Positions 1 to 12,526 of a stretch of DNA of 64,000 bases are shown here, piece by piece. Under the pieces are notes generated by a model. It worked only from the letters and a program-made list of their open reading frames with translations. It did no database searches and was not told the DNA's origin. Both the position numbers and the translations under genes were made by a program. Each line of letters begins with the position of its first letter. Positions within the stretch are counted from its first letter, which is position 1. Source of the DNA: CAXMST01 sp963790085 (GTDB lineage Bacteria > Actinomycetota > Thermoleophilia > Solirubrobacterales > 70-9); contig CAWBNH010000013.1 of assembly GCA_963790085.1 (NCBI GenBank), forward strand, positions 434,001 through 498,000. The letters are read 5' to 3'.

Positions 1-630
1 GGCTACTTCCTGACCGGGGGCGGCGGCGGCTTCAGCGGCGGCACGATGGCATCGACGATCGCCTCGCTGCTCGAGCCCGGGTTCGCCTATCGGGACGGCC
101 GGCTGATCACCGAGGCGAACGGCAAGCGGGTCCGCTCCTACGAGGTCCGCGGCCGCAGGCAGCAGGCTGTCTCGGCCTCGTCATCCGAGCATTTCGCGAT
201 CCCCGCCCAGTTCCCGAACGTGCGCGACGTCGAGCCGTTCCTCGGCTGGTTCGGCTCAGCCTCTCGTCCGTTGCAGCTGAGCTCCTACGCGATCACTGGG
301 CTGACCCGGCTGCCGCCGGTGAAATCTGGGCTCGGCGCCCTGCTCGGCCGCTTCGCCAAGGGCTCGTCCGGCGGGCCGTCCGAGGAGCAGCTCGCCTCCA
401 GCGGCTCCCACGTGCTTGCGATCGCGCGCGATCGCACCGGGACCGCCCTCAGCGAGGTCCGTCTCGAGGGCGTCAACGGCTACACGTTCACCGCCCGGTT
501 TCTCGCCTGGGCCGCGGGTCGCGCGCTCGACGGCGGGATCGACGGCGTCGGCGCCCTCGGCCCGGCCCAGGCCTTCGGGGTCGAGGGCCTCGAGGCGGGC
601 GTGGCCGAGGCGGGCATCGCCCGGATCTGA
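1..630 (+). CDS. Saccharopine dehydrogenase-like / trans-acting enoyl reductase family protein, 3' part
   Basis: The reading frame is open from the first base of the window, so the N-terminal Rossmann half lies outside. The visible 209 residues start in a glycine-rich turn followed by SGGTMASTIASLLEPG. They end with a segment of the kind ARALDGGIDGVGALGPAQAF. This pattern is familiar from the C-terminal half of actinobacterial saccharopine-dehydrogenase-like proteins, which include trans-acting enoyl reductases of lipid synthesis. The substrate cannot be told from this part. It ends with TGA at 628-630, and the next gene on the same strand begins 90 bp later. An ATG at position 46 is internal to the domain and is unlikely to be the true start. 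Confidence 0.7.
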   Translation, partial: GYFLTGGGGGFSGGTMASTIASLLEPGFAYRDGRLITEANGKRVRSYEVRGRRQQAVSASSSEHFAIPAQFPNVRDVEPFLGWFGSASRPLQLSSYAITGLTRLPPVKSGLGALLGRFAKGSSGGPSEEQLASSGSHVLAIARDRTGTALSEVRLEGVNGYTFTARFLAWAAGRALDGGIDGVGALGPAQAFGVEGLEAGVAEAGIARI

Positions 631-719
631 GGACGACGCCGCCGCGGTCGCGGCGGGTAGTCAGGGGGCCGCCTACCCGCTATCAACCAGGGATCGGTAC
701 CTGGTTCCCGAAGCCGTGG

Positions 720-1319
720 ATGCTGCCGCTGATCGTGGCGGCACTGGTCGTGCCGGCGTTCGCGGCGTTCGCGCTCGGCGGCGCCGGAGCCGGGACCGCG
801 GTCGGCTTTCTGACGATCGCCGGGTTGATCCTGCTCGCGGCGCGCACCCGGCCGCGCGACCCGATCGAGTTTCGCGGCGATCGGGCGGGGGCGCCGTTGC
901 TGGCGCTGGCGCTGGCGCCGATCGATGACGCCACGACCGCGAATCGGATCGCGACGATGGCGGAGGCCGGTCCTGATCCCGATCGGCACGCGGTGCTGGT
1001 ACTGGCGCCGGTCCTCTCGACACCGCTGCAGCGCTGGCTCAGCGACGAGGGCCCGGGCCGGATCGCGGCCCAGGAGCGCCTGGCGGTCTCGATCGCGACG
1101 CTCGCGGCCGCCGGCTGCCACGCGGAGGGGCGGGTGGTCAGCGAGAACCCGGGTGAGGCCCTCGAGGACGTCGCTGCCCAGCAGGGCGCCGCGCGGATCG
1201 TGTTCGTCGTCGTCGATCGGCGCTATGACCGGCTGATCGCCGACCTGACCGAGCGGCTCGACCGGCCGGTGCACCGGGTCGAGGCCGTCCCCGGCCCGGG
1301 CGCCCCCGGCTCCGCCTGA
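720..1319 (+). CDS. Membrane-anchored UspA-like protein
   Basis: 199 residues. Two hydrophobic segments (about residues 2-18 and 22-40) form an N-terminal membrane hairpin. After an RPRDP turn comes a soluble alpha/beta domain (about 58-185). Its end, with GEALEDVAAQQGAARIVFVVVDRRYDR, has the strand-helix-strand order of universal stress protein domains. The usual ATP-binding GxxGHSS-type signature is not evident, so nucleotide binding is doubtful. The ATG at 720 is the only convenient start; the frame is open further upstream without a good start codon. The gene is convergent with clpB, whose stop lies 19 bp away. Role unknown; general stress or membrane sensing is only a guess. Confidence 0.55.
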   Translation: MLPLIVAALVVPAFAAFALGGAGAGTAVGFLTIAGLILLAARTRPRDPIEFRGDRAGAPLLALALAPIDDATTANRIATMAEAGPDPDRHAVLVLAPVLSTPLQRWLSDEGPGRIAAQERLAVSIATLAAAGCHAEGRVVSENPGEALEDVAAQQGAARIVFVVVDRRYDRLIADLTERLDRPVHRVEAVPGPGAPGSA

Positions 1320-1338
1320 GGGCCGGTGCGAGGGTCGT

Positions 1339-3936
<2,598 letters not shown>

Positions 3937-3943
3937 CTCCAAG

Positions 3944-3972
3944 ACCCTACTGTCTTATTGATGCAATGTCAA
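3944..3972 (-). promoter_or_regulatory. clpB core promoter, leaderless
   Basis: On the minus strand TTGACA (3972-3967) and TAGGGT (3949-3944) are separated by exactly 17 bp, a near-consensus housekeeping promoter. Transcription would begin at or next to the clpB ATG at 3936. The -35 box lies within CTTGACA, which resembles the left half (CTTGAGT) of the HspR HAIR operator, but the right half is poor. Control by HspR is therefore possible, not shown. Confidence 0.7.
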
Positions 3973-3985
3973 GAAATCTGCGCAA

Positions 3986-4003
3986 GATAGACTAAGATCT
4001 ATC
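3986..4003. promoter_or_regulatory. Inverted repeat upstream of clpB promoter
   Basis: GATAGA-N6-TCTATC, perfect 6-bp arms, ends 14 bp upstream of the clpB -35 box. The position suits an activator or repressor operator. It matches neither CIRCE nor a full HAIR consensus, and no protein can be assigned. Confidence 0.35.
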
Positions 4004-4038
4004 GCTGCACTTGGGCGTCGGGGAGATCGTATCGGAGC

Positions 4039-4443
4039 TCACGAGGACCGCGACAGGCGGGCCAGCACCAGCGCCCCACCGACTGCGGCGGCTGCCCCGA
4101 GCGCCGCGTTCTGCACGGCGGCGCGGCGCCCCCGCGGGTGGTGGATCGCCGCGGCGCCGAAGGCGACGGCATCGCCGACGTCCACCAGGGCCCCCAGCAA
4201 GGTCGCCTCGCGCAGGCTGTCGCGATCAGCGGCGGCGGACAGCGCGTGGATGCCGAGCGCGATGTCGCGCCCGCCGGCGAGCCTCGCCAGCGTCACCGTG
4301 GTCGCATCGGGTCGCTCGAATCCGAGCATCGCGAGCGCCGGCCGCGTGAAGCCGAAGGTCCCGACCCCAATCCCGATCCTCGCCCAGGCGATCGCCAGCG
4401 CGGCGCTCCTGGCCAGGGGATCGATCTCGGCGGTGGTCGGCAA
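4039..4443 (-). CDS. Small membrane protein at end of dnaK operon
   Basis: 134 residues. Three or four hydrophobic segments are visible: about 12-45 (one long or two short helices), 78-98 and 108-130. A charged loop after the first contains RPDATTVTLARLAGGRDIALG. I do not recognise a named family with certainty; the RLAGGRDIALGIHAL pattern recurs in actinobacterial DUF4267-like membrane proteins. The ATG lies 15 bp after the hspR stop on the same strand, so it is probably the last gene of the dnaK-grpE-dnaJ-hspR transcript and heat-regulated through it. Function unknown. Confidence 0.6.
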   Translation of the reverse strand: MPTTAEIDPLARSAALAIAWARIGIGVGTFGFTRPALAMLGFERPDATTVTLARLAGGRDIALGIHALSAAADRDSLREATLLGALVDVGDAVAFGAAAIHHPRGRRAAVQNAALGAAAAVGGALVLARLSRSS

Positions 4444-4458
4444 GCGTCGGGCCGGGGA

Positions 4459-4923
4459 TCAGGGAGCGGACCCGGACTCGTAGGCGCCGTAGGGGACCAG
4501 CTCGGCGCCGAGCGAGCGCCGCGCCCGTGCGATCTCGTCTGCCATTCGCTGCTGGAGCTCCGCCGAGCGCTTGCGCATCTCGAGCAGCTCCTCCCGCATC
4601 TCGTCGAGCCTGGCCTCGAGCTCGAGCACGGTCTCGACCCCGGCCAGATTGAGGCCCTGCTGGGCCGTCATCTCCTGGATCCGCCGCAGCCGCTCGACGT
4701 CCTCCTGCGAGTAGAGCCGGGTGTTCTTCGGCGAGCGCTTCGGCGCGATCAGACCGCGCGACTCGTACATCCGCAGCGTCTGCGGATGCATGTCGGCCAG
4801 CTCGGCCGCGACCGAGATCATGAACACGCCACGCTCGCGATCGAGCTCGCCGCTGACCCGGGTGACGGACCCTCGCACCCGCCCCGCGCCCCGGCCCTTC
4901 CGGCTGTCGCTTCGTCCGCTCAC
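4459..4923 (-). CDS. hspR: Heat-shock repressor HspR, MerR family
   Basis: 154 residues. After a basic, low-complexity stretch (about 1-33) there is a MerR winged-helix DNA-binding domain with ISVAAELADMHPQTLRMYES, the wing GLIAPKRSPKNTRLYSQED, and a C-terminal coiled coil (about 100-140). HspR binds HAIR operators and represses dnaK operons in actinobacteria, with DnaK as co-repressor (known for the family). The GTG start overlaps the dnaJ stop in a GTGA arrangement, so translation is probably coupled to dnaJ. A shorter start just before FMISVAAEL is possible; the basic N-terminus is unlike most HspR proteins. Confidence 0.9.
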   Translation of the reverse strand: MSGRSDSRKGRGAGRVRGSVTRVSGELDRERGVFMISVAAELADMHPQTLRMYESRGLIAPKRSPKNTRLYSQEDVERLRRIQEMTAQQGLNLAGVETVLELEARLDEMREELLEMRKRSAELQQRMADEIARARRSLGAELVPYGAYESGSAP

Positions 4924-6068
4924 GCGGCACCCACCTTGCCGGACCTACCGGACCGATCATCGGCCGCGCCCGGGCCGTGACGACGTGCCTCGCGCAGGAT
5001 CTCCTCGCGCGGGTCGTGGTCGTTGAGCGAGCTCGCCAGCTCCTCGAGTGCCTTGCGCTGCTCGTCGTTGAGGTCCTTCGGGACCTCGATCTCCATCCGG
5101 TAGCGGATATCGCCGCGCTTGCCGCCGCCCGGCTTCGGAGGGCCCTCGCCGCGCAGTCGCTGGATCGTCCCGTGCTTGGTTGCGGCCGGGATCTTGATTC
5201 GCTTCGTGCCCCGCAGCGTCGGGACCTCGATGCTGCCGCCGCCGACCGCCTCGGGGATCGTGATCGGCACCGCAACCTCGAGGTTGCCGTCCTTGCGCTG
5301 GCTGAAGACGGGCGAGGGCGCGACGCGGGTGGTCACGAACAGGTCGCCCGAAGGGCCGCCGAGGGGGCCGTCCTCACCCTTGCCGGCAAGCCGGATCCGG
5401 GTTCCGTCGCGAACGCCGGCCGGGACGTTGACCCGGTAGCGCTTCCGCTGCTGGGTCACCCCGCTGCCCGCGCAGTCCGGGCAGGGGGTCTCGACCACCT
5501 CGCCCCTGCCGCCGCACTGGGCACAGGGATGGGAGATCGAGAAGAAGCCCTGGCTCTCGGCGTCGACGCCGCGGCCTCCGCAGGAGGGGCAGGTCCGGGG
5601 TTGGGTGCCCGGGGCGGCGCCGCTGCCGCCGCAGGTGCCGCAGCGGGACTGCTTCGGGACGGTCACCCGGACCTGGGTTCCCTGCATCGCCTGCTCGAAG
5701 CTGAGCTTGATCTCGGTCTCGAGGTCGCGCCCGGCCGGCGGCTCGGGACTGCCGCCGCGGTTGAACAGCGAGCCGAAGACGTCGCCGAGGTCGCCGACCC
5801 CGAACCCCGCGGCCCGCGGGTCGCCGCCGCGCCCGAATCCACCGAAGGCGCCACCGAAGGCGCCGGCGGAGTCGTACTCCTTGCGCTTCTCGGGATCCTT
5901 GAGCGTGTCGTAGGCGCCCTGGACCTCCTTGAACCGCTCCTCTGCCTGCTCGTCGCCAGGATTGCGGTCGGGGTGGTACTTGCGGGCGAGCTTTCGGTAG
6001 GCGCTCTTCAGCTCGTCGTCGGAGACCCCCTTCTCGACCCCGAGGACCTCGTACAGATCTCGTGCCAT
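4920..6068 (-). CDS. dnaJ: Co-chaperone DnaJ
   Basis: 382 residues with the full type-I Hsp40 layout. The J domain (about 4-68) carries HPD in KYHPDRNPG. A Gly/Phe-rich linker (about 75-115) follows, then four CxxCxGxG zinc-binding repeats (CGTCGGSG, CPSCGGRG, CAQCGGRG, CPDCAGSG) at about 145-215, then two C-terminal substrate-binding beta domains. It stimulates DnaK ATPase and delivers unfolded clients. It sits 12 bp after grpE and overlaps hspR by 4 bp, so it is the third gene of the heat-shock operon. Confidence 0.97.
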   Translation of the reverse strand: MARDLYEVLGVEKGVSDDELKSAYRKLARKYHPDRNPGDEQAEERFKEVQGAYDTLKDPEKRKEYDSAGAFGGAFGGFGRGGDPRAAGFGVGDLGDVFGSLFNRGGSPEPPAGRDLETEIKLSFEQAMQGTQVRVTVPKQSRCGTCGGSGAAPGTQPRTCPSCGGRGVDAESQGFFSISHPCAQCGGRGEVVETPCPDCAGSGVTQQRKRYRVNVPAGVRDGTRIRLAGKGEDGPLGGPSGDLFVTTRVAPSPVFSQRKDGNLEVAVPITIPEAVGGGSIEVPTLRGTKRIKIPAATKHGTIQRLRGEGPPKPGGGKRGDIRYRMEIEVPKDLNDEQRKALEELASSLNDHDPREEILREARRHGPGAADDRSGRSGKVGAA

Positions 6069-6080
6069 TTCCCTCGACCC

Positions 6081-6674
6081 CTAGGCGCTGACCACGACGC
6101 GCGCCGGTCGCAGCACGAGGTCACCGATCCGATAGCCGCGCTCCAGCACCTCGATCACGATCCCGTCCTCGGTGCCGTCGCGATCGGCGGTCGCCACCGC
6201 CTCCGACGTCGCCGGGTCGAACTTCTCGCCGCCCGGGTCGAACGCCTCGACGCCGCCGCGACGGAGCCCGTCCCGCATCTCGCGATAGACGAGCGCCACG
6301 CCCTCGGCCAGGGCGTCCTGGGCCGAGACCTCCTCGCTCGCCGGCTCACCCTCGGGAGTGACGCCATCGGGATCGACGCCCACGGCCAGCAGCGCCCGCT
6401 CGAGATCGTCGAGCGCCGGGATCAGATCGCGGGCCATCGCCGCTCGGCCGCGCCGCTCGGCCAAGCCGGCCTCGGCGCTGACGCGGCGACGGTAGTTCTC
6501 GAGGTCCGCCCGCGCTCGCTGCGCGAGCTCGAGGTACTCGTCGCGCTCGCGACGGGCGACATCGAGCTCAGTCTCGGCGGCCTGCACGGCCTCGCCGGGC
6601 TCGGCCTCGGCGGCCTGCCCGGCGTCCGGCGCCGCGGCCGGCTCCTCGATCTGCTGATCGGGTCTCTCGCTCAT
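6081..6674 (-). CDS. grpE: Nucleotide exchange factor GrpE
   Basis: 197 residues. An acidic, alanine-rich N-terminus (about 1-40) leads into the long dimerisation helix and then into the beta domain. Recognisable GrpE pieces are YLELAQRARADLENYRRRV, the ARDLIPALDDLERAL region, and near the C-terminus EVLERGYRIGDLVLRPARVVV. GrpE opens the DnaK nucleotide pocket to release ADP. It lies 25 bp after dnaK and 12 bp before dnaJ on the same strand. Confidence 0.96.
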   Translation of the reverse strand: MSERPDQQIEEPAAAPDAGQAAEAEPGEAVQAAETELDVARRERDEYLELAQRARADLENYRRRVSAEAGLAERRGRAAMARDLIPALDDLERALLAVGVDPDGVTPEGEPASEEVSAQDALAEGVALVYREMRDGLRRGGVEAFDPGGEKFDPATSEAVATADRDGTEDGIVIEVLERGYRIGDLVLRPARVVVSA

Positions 6675-6699
6675 CTTGGGCCTCCGGCCGCGCCCGCGC

Positions 6700-8589
<1,890 letters not shown>

Positions 8590-8673
8590 GTTTCAGTTTC
8601 CTTTCGGTGCCAGTGCGTGAAAACGCGGCTGTGGTGCCTGTCTACTCAGGGTTACCAGCCGCGTACATTGAAA

Positions 8674-8696
8674 ATCTGAGTGGAAACCTATCAGAT
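8674..8696. promoter_or_regulatory. HAIR-like HspR operator upstream of dnaK
   Basis: ATCTGA-N11-TCAGAT, perfect 6-bp arms, lies 85 bp upstream of the dnaK ATG. Written as CTGAGT-N7-TATCAG it keeps the geometry of the HAIR site (CTTGAGT-N7-ACTCAAG) that HspR recognises, with several mismatches. With hspR in the same operon this is the obvious candidate for autoregulation. The 257 bp between dnaK and the next gene otherwise hold only the two divergent promoters. Confidence 0.55.
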
Positions 8697-8846
8697 GTTA
8701 TGGAGCGACGCAAGCGCATCCCGCCCGCCGGACTTCCCGGCGGCTTCGGCACCGCATCGAACGGATTTCGGGCGGGTTTAGACTGTGCACGCCGTTCCCC
8801 GGCGGAGCGGCCTATCCATGGGGCAAGCAGAAGGAGAAGTCTCTTG

Positions 8847-10071
8847 ATGTCTATCGACAGACGGCACGCCGGCTCGCGTGTCTGGCTCATCATCGGAGCG
8901 GTGATCGCAGCGGTCCTCACGGTCGCGCTGATCAGCCCGCCCGAGGGTGTCGCGAAGAAGAAGAAGGCGAAGAACGCCAAGGTCACCGTGATGACCCGCA
9001 ATGTCTATCTCGGCGCCGACCTCGGCCCGGCGATCGGTGCGGACAACCTCGGCGCCGCCATCGACGGTGCCGGTGAGATCTACAACGAGATCGAGCGCAC
9101 CAACTTCCCCGAGCGGGCGATTCCGCTGGCGAAGGAGATCAAGAAGTCGAAGGCCGATCTGATCGGCCTTCAGGAGGTCGCGCACTGGCGAGTCCAGGAG
9201 ACGTCAGACGGCGGCGCGCCGCCGATCTCGCCGTTCGGCACGCTGGCGACCGAGACCAAGTACGACTTCCTCAAGGAGCTGATGTCCGTACCTCGGCGGC
9301 AAGTACAAGGTCATCGCGGTCCAGGATGAGTTCGAGGGCGAGCTGCCCGCCGACATCGACGGCAGCGATGCCACCGGTTCCGGCCCGCTCGGCGCCGGGG
9401 TGTTCGGCGCTGATCTCGACGCGCGCCTGACGATGCGCGACGTGATCCTCGCCCGCAAGGGCAGCAAGGTGAAGCCGATCAAGAAGTCGGTGCAGATGGA
9501 TCAGTACGACACGACCTTCACCGCTGACGTCGGCGGTGCGATGGTCACCGCTGATCGCGGCTGGCTCTCGGTCGACGCGAAGTACCAGAAGAACAAGAAG
9601 TCGAAGCCGACCAAGTTCCGGTTCGTCAACACGCATCTCGAGGCGTTCGGCGATCCGACGATCAAGGAGGCCCAGGCGAAGGAGCTGACCAAGAAGGGTG
9701 GACCGCTGAAGACGAAGATGCGGGCGATCCTGGTCGGCGACCTGAACTCGGCGCTGGGTGATCCGCACGAGGTCGGTGACGGGTTCAACTCCGGCACCGA
9801 CGGCGATCAGCTCGCCTTCAAGGCGCTGGCGGCGTTCGGGATGAAGGACTACGGCACGATGGGTGACTTCACCTGCTGCTACGGGTCCGCGCTCGACATC
9901 AACGAGGATCCGTTCGATCACACGATCGACCACGTCCTCGCCAACAAGAAGGCGAAGGCGAAGCTCCTCAAGGCATACGTGACGGGCAACGATCCGGAAG
10001 AGATCACCCCGTCCGGACTGTGGCCGTCCGATCACGGCGGCGCGGTCTCGAAGCTCAAGCTCCGCAAGTAG
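8847..10071 (+). pseudogene. Exported endonuclease/exonuclease/phosphatase-family protein, one frameshift
   Basis: An AAGGAGAAG ribosome site precedes ATG 8847. The product opens with a membrane signal-anchor (WLIIGAVIAAVLTVALI) and a lysine-rich stretch. EEP-family blocks follow: VTVMTRNVYLGADL, LIGLQEV, FVNTHLEAF, ILVGDLNSAL, DHTIDHVLA and the final PSDHGG. The first frame ends at 9329, but homology continues without loss in another frame from about 9289 (YLGGKYKVIAVQDEF) to the TAG at 10069-10071. The switch needs removal of one base in GATGTCCGTACC (9281-9292). All catalytic blocks are intact on both sides, so this is either a recent lesion or a sequencing error. A strong terminator follows. 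Confidence 0.8.
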
Positions 10072-10090
10072 CAGAGCCGAGAAGCCAAGG

Positions 10091-10118
10091 AAAGGGCGGC
10101 CTCCGGGCCGCCCTTTCT
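10091..10118 (+). terminator. Rho-independent terminator after the EEP gene
   Basis: AAAGGGCGGCC (10091-10101), a 4-nt loop, then GGCCGCCCTTT (10106-10116), an 11-bp perfect stem ending in TTTCT. It starts 20 bp after the stop codon. Confidence 0.85.
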
Positions 10119-10133
10119 GGTTAACGCCGCTTT

Positions 10134-10303
10134 CCGCTGACGAGGCTCGGAGGCCGCTCGGCAAGGACGCACAAGGCGAAGCGTGCACCCGCACGTGAGC
10201 CGCGGAGGACGCAGCCCACCGCTGACGAGGCTCGGAGGCCGCTCGGCAAGGACGCACAAGGCGAAGCGTGCACCCGCACGTGAGCCGCGGAGGACGCAGC
10301 CCA
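10134..10303. repeat. Two tandem copies of an 85-bp unit
   Basis: The unit beginning CCGCTGACGAGGCTCGGAGG occurs at 10134-10218 and again at 10219-10303 with no difference seen. The flanking bases differ, so the unit is exactly 85 bp. It fills most of the gap between a terminator and the end of the cytochrome c gene. Neither strand gives a convincing protein. It reads like a species-specific intergenic repeat. Confidence 0.9.
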
Positions 10304-10325
10304 GCGGCCTCCGCGGCCGTCAGCC

Positions 10326-10691
10326 CTACTGGCCGGCGACGCGGGCTACGAAGTCCGCGACTTCCTCGGCCTGCTGCCCCTCGAGGATGCCGGCCGGCAT
10401 CCTGCCCTGGACGCCGATCTCGATCGCGGCCAGGACCCGCTCCTGCTGGCCGGGGACATCGCCGAGCAGGTCGTCGAGGTTGGGTCCGACGACGCCGTCG
10501 GTACCGGCCCGGGCAAGCGTGTGGCAGGAGCCGCAGTTGGTCGCGAAGACGAGCTTGGCGCCCTCGTCGGAGGCGGCGACCTTCTCGGGGGAAGCATCCT
10601 CGTCCCCCTCCTTGGAGATCGCCCAGTAGGGGACGGCCACCGCGAAGGCGACGAAGAACAGTGCGAAGAAGAGGAAGCTGCGCTTGGTCAT
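10326..10691 (-). CDS. Membrane-anchored class I cytochrome c
   Basis: 121 residues. A single N-terminal membrane helix (about 6-26, FLFFALFFVAFAVAVPYWAI) leads to an extracytoplasmic domain with one haem-binding CGSCH motif near residue 53. The likely sixth ligand is the Met of GRMPAG near 97. The size suits a small c-type electron carrier. A TAGTAT -10 box lies 31 bp before the ATG. The neighbours (nth, repeat DNA) give no clue to its redox partner. No cytochrome c maturation or oxidase genes are in the window. Confidence 0.88.
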   Translation of the reverse strand: MTKRSFLFFALFFVAFAVAVPYWAISKEGDEDASPEKVAASDEGAKLVFATNCGSCHTLARAGTDGVVGPNLDDLLGDVPGQQERVLAAIEIGVQGRMPAGILEGQQAEEVADFVARVAGQ

Positions 10692-10757
10692 CTGGTCGTC
10701 CCCGGCTCCCGGGAGGGGCCGGATACTACCCGGGCCGCCCAGCGGCGGGCGCGCTGA

Positions 10758-11528
10758 TCAGGACACCGGCTCGACCCGGCCCTCGCGCCTGGCGATGCAC
10801 ATCCGCCGCAGGCCGCACTCCCCGCAGCGCGGCCGCGGGCGGCACACCGCCCGCCCGTGCTCGATCAGGTTCATGTGCAGCTCGTAGGCATCGGCCGGAT
10901 CGGTGATCGCGAGCATCTCGTCGTGAGCCTGCTCGAACGAGGCCCCTTCGGGGAACAGCCCGAGCCGCCCACCGACCCGGTGCACGTGGGTGTCGACAGG
11001 GATCTCCGGCCGGTCGAAGGCGAAGATCATCACGCAGGCGGCGGTCTTGCGCCCGACCCCGGGAAGGCCGGTCAGGTACTCGACCGCGACCTCGCGGGGA
11101 GCATGCCGCAGCCAGTCGAGATCGGGCTCGGGGCCGAGCCGCTCCAGCACCTCCTGGATCCTCGGCCCCTTGGTGTTGGCCAGCCCGCCGGGGCGGATCG
11201 CATCGATCACCGCCGCGGTCGGTGCGTCGCGGATCGCCGACCAGTCGCCGATCGCGTCGCGCAGGCCGCGGTAGGCGACGTCGCGGTTGGTGTCGCTGGT
11301 GTTCTGGGAGAGGATCGTCAGCACGAGCTCGTGCACCGGGTCGCCGTGCGGCTGGTTGCGCTTGCGCCCGTAGAGCTCGCGGAGCCGATCGCGGATCGAG
11401 CGCACGCGCGCTGCCGCGGGCCGCTGCCAGCCGCGGGGGACGGGGAACTGCGGCCGGCGATCGAAGTCGGCTCCGCGCCGCCCGGCCCGGCCACGATCCG
11501 CGTATCCACGTTCACCGCCGCCGCTCAT
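10758..11528 (-). CDS. nth: Endonuclease III, DNA glycosylase/AP lyase
   Basis: 256 residues. The HhH-GPD fold shows LTILSQNTSDTNRD, the helix-hairpin-helix LPGVGRKTAACVM (catalytic Lys in GRKTA), and the catalytic Asp in VDTHVHRV. The C-terminal cysteine cluster CRPRPRCGECGLRRMC, near residue 230, should bind a 4Fe-4S centre; its first gap is five residues rather than the common six. The enzyme removes oxidised pyrimidines and nicks at abasic sites. About 45 N-terminal residues are basic, Gly/Arg-rich and poorly conserved in look, so a later start is possible. Confidence 0.9.
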   Translation of the reverse strand: MSGGGERGYADRGRAGRRGADFDRRPQFPVPRGWQRPAAARVRSIRDRLRELYGRKRNQPHGDPVHELVLTILSQNTSDTNRDVAYRGLRDAIGDWSAIRDAPTAAVIDAIRPGGLANTKGPRIQEVLERLGPEPDLDWLRHAPREVAVEYLTGLPGVGRKTAACVMIFAFDRPEIPVDTHVHRVGGRLGLFPEGASFEQAHDEMLAITDPADAYELHMNLIEHGRAVCRPRPRCGECGLRRMCIARREGRVEPVS

Positions 11529-11576
11529 CGGCCCCGAGCATAGGCGGACGCCGGAATCCCCCGGAGGGATCCAGCG

Positions 11577-12479
11577 TCAGGCGATCGCCCCGGCCCGGGT
11601 GCAGGCCTCCGATCCCGCCCGGACGGCGTCGCCGAGCACCTCCCCGACCCGATCGAGATCCCAGCCGCGGGCGTACAGCCCGCCGGCCAGTGCGCCCATG
11701 AAGGCGTCACCCGCGCCGAGCGGCTGCGGGCGCTCGAGCTCCGGCGCCGGTTCGGAGTGGGCCGTGGCTCGACCCGCGAGCCGCGCGGTCGCGCCGCTCG
11801 GGCCGGAGGTGACGACCGCGAGCGCCGGACCGAGCTCGAGCAGGCGCTCGGCCGCCTCGGCCCGGCCCGCCTCGGGCGCGCCGACCAGCCGCCGCGCCTC
11901 GAGGAGGTTGGCCTTGATCACCGTCACCTCCGCCGCCAGCTCGCGACAGCGCTCGAGCGCCGCCTCGAGCCGTCGCCAGCGTCCCGGCCGCAGGTTCGGG
12001 TCGAAGAGGACGGGGACCCCGGCCTGCCCCGCCTCCGCCACGGCCGCCCGCGTGACGCCCAGGGCCGCACCGCCCGTCAGCGTGTTCGAGCCGACCACCA
12101 GCGCCGAGGCGCCGATCAGCAGCTCGCGCTCGCCCCCCGCCAGCGCTCCCACGCCCGCCTCGATTCCGGCTCCGTGCAGCTCGAAGCTGGGATCCCCCGA
12201 GCCGTCGACCCGGACGAAGGCGAACGCGGTCGCGGTCCCCGGCAGCGTCTGCAGACCGGCCACGTCGACCCCCTCCGCCGCGAGCCCCCGGCGCAGCAGT
12301 CGCCCGAAGTGGTCGTCGCCGACACCGCCGACGAGGGCTGCCGGGGCTCCGGACCGCGCAGCCGCGACGGCGACGTTCGCCAGCGCGCCGCCGAAGTGGA
12401 CGCTGAACCGCTCCGGCTCCCCTCCGGCCGGCTCGCCGATCAGATCGACGAGTGCCTCGCCGAGGCAGACGATGGTCAA
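11577..12479 (-). CDS. PfkB-family sugar kinase
   Basis: 300 residues from a TTG start at 12479, giving LTIVCLGEALVDLIGEP, the usual ribokinase-like N-terminus. An ATG 42 bp upstream would add an uncharacteristic basic leader. Seen are the FGGALANVAVAAARSG sugar-site segment, FDPNLRPGRW, and the C-terminal anion hole plus catalytic base LGAGDAFMGAL. Fructokinase or 2-keto-3-deoxygluconate kinase are the likeliest activities, but the substrate cannot be set. It is divergent from the hydrolase at 12527. Confidence 0.85.
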   Translation of the reverse strand: MTIVCLGEALVDLIGEPAGGEPERFSVHFGGALANVAVAAARSGAPAALVGGVGDDHFGRLLRRGLAAEGVDVAGLQTLPGTATAFAFVRVDGSGDPSFELHGAGIEAGVGALAGGERELLIGASALVVGSNTLTGGAALGVTRAAVAEAGQAGVPVLFDPNLRPGRWRRLEAALERCRELAAEVTVIKANLLEARRLVGAPEAGRAEAAERLLELGPALAVVTSGPSGATARLAGRATAHSEPAPELERPQPLGAGDAFMGALAGGLYARGWDLDRVGEVLGDAVRAGSEACTRAGAIA

Positions 12480-12526
12480 GGCGCTTCGGCCCCTCTTGCC
12501 ACGGCTGCAGAATAGGGTCACGGGCG

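Noticed and set aside
10134..10303. CRISPR array
   Set aside because: Two 85-bp units directly abutting with no spacers, and no cas genes in the window.
10183..10906. Plus-strand frames crossing the 85-bp repeat and the cytochrome c gene
   Set aside because: The first part is repeat DNA and the rest is the antisense of the CGSCH-containing cytochrome gene.
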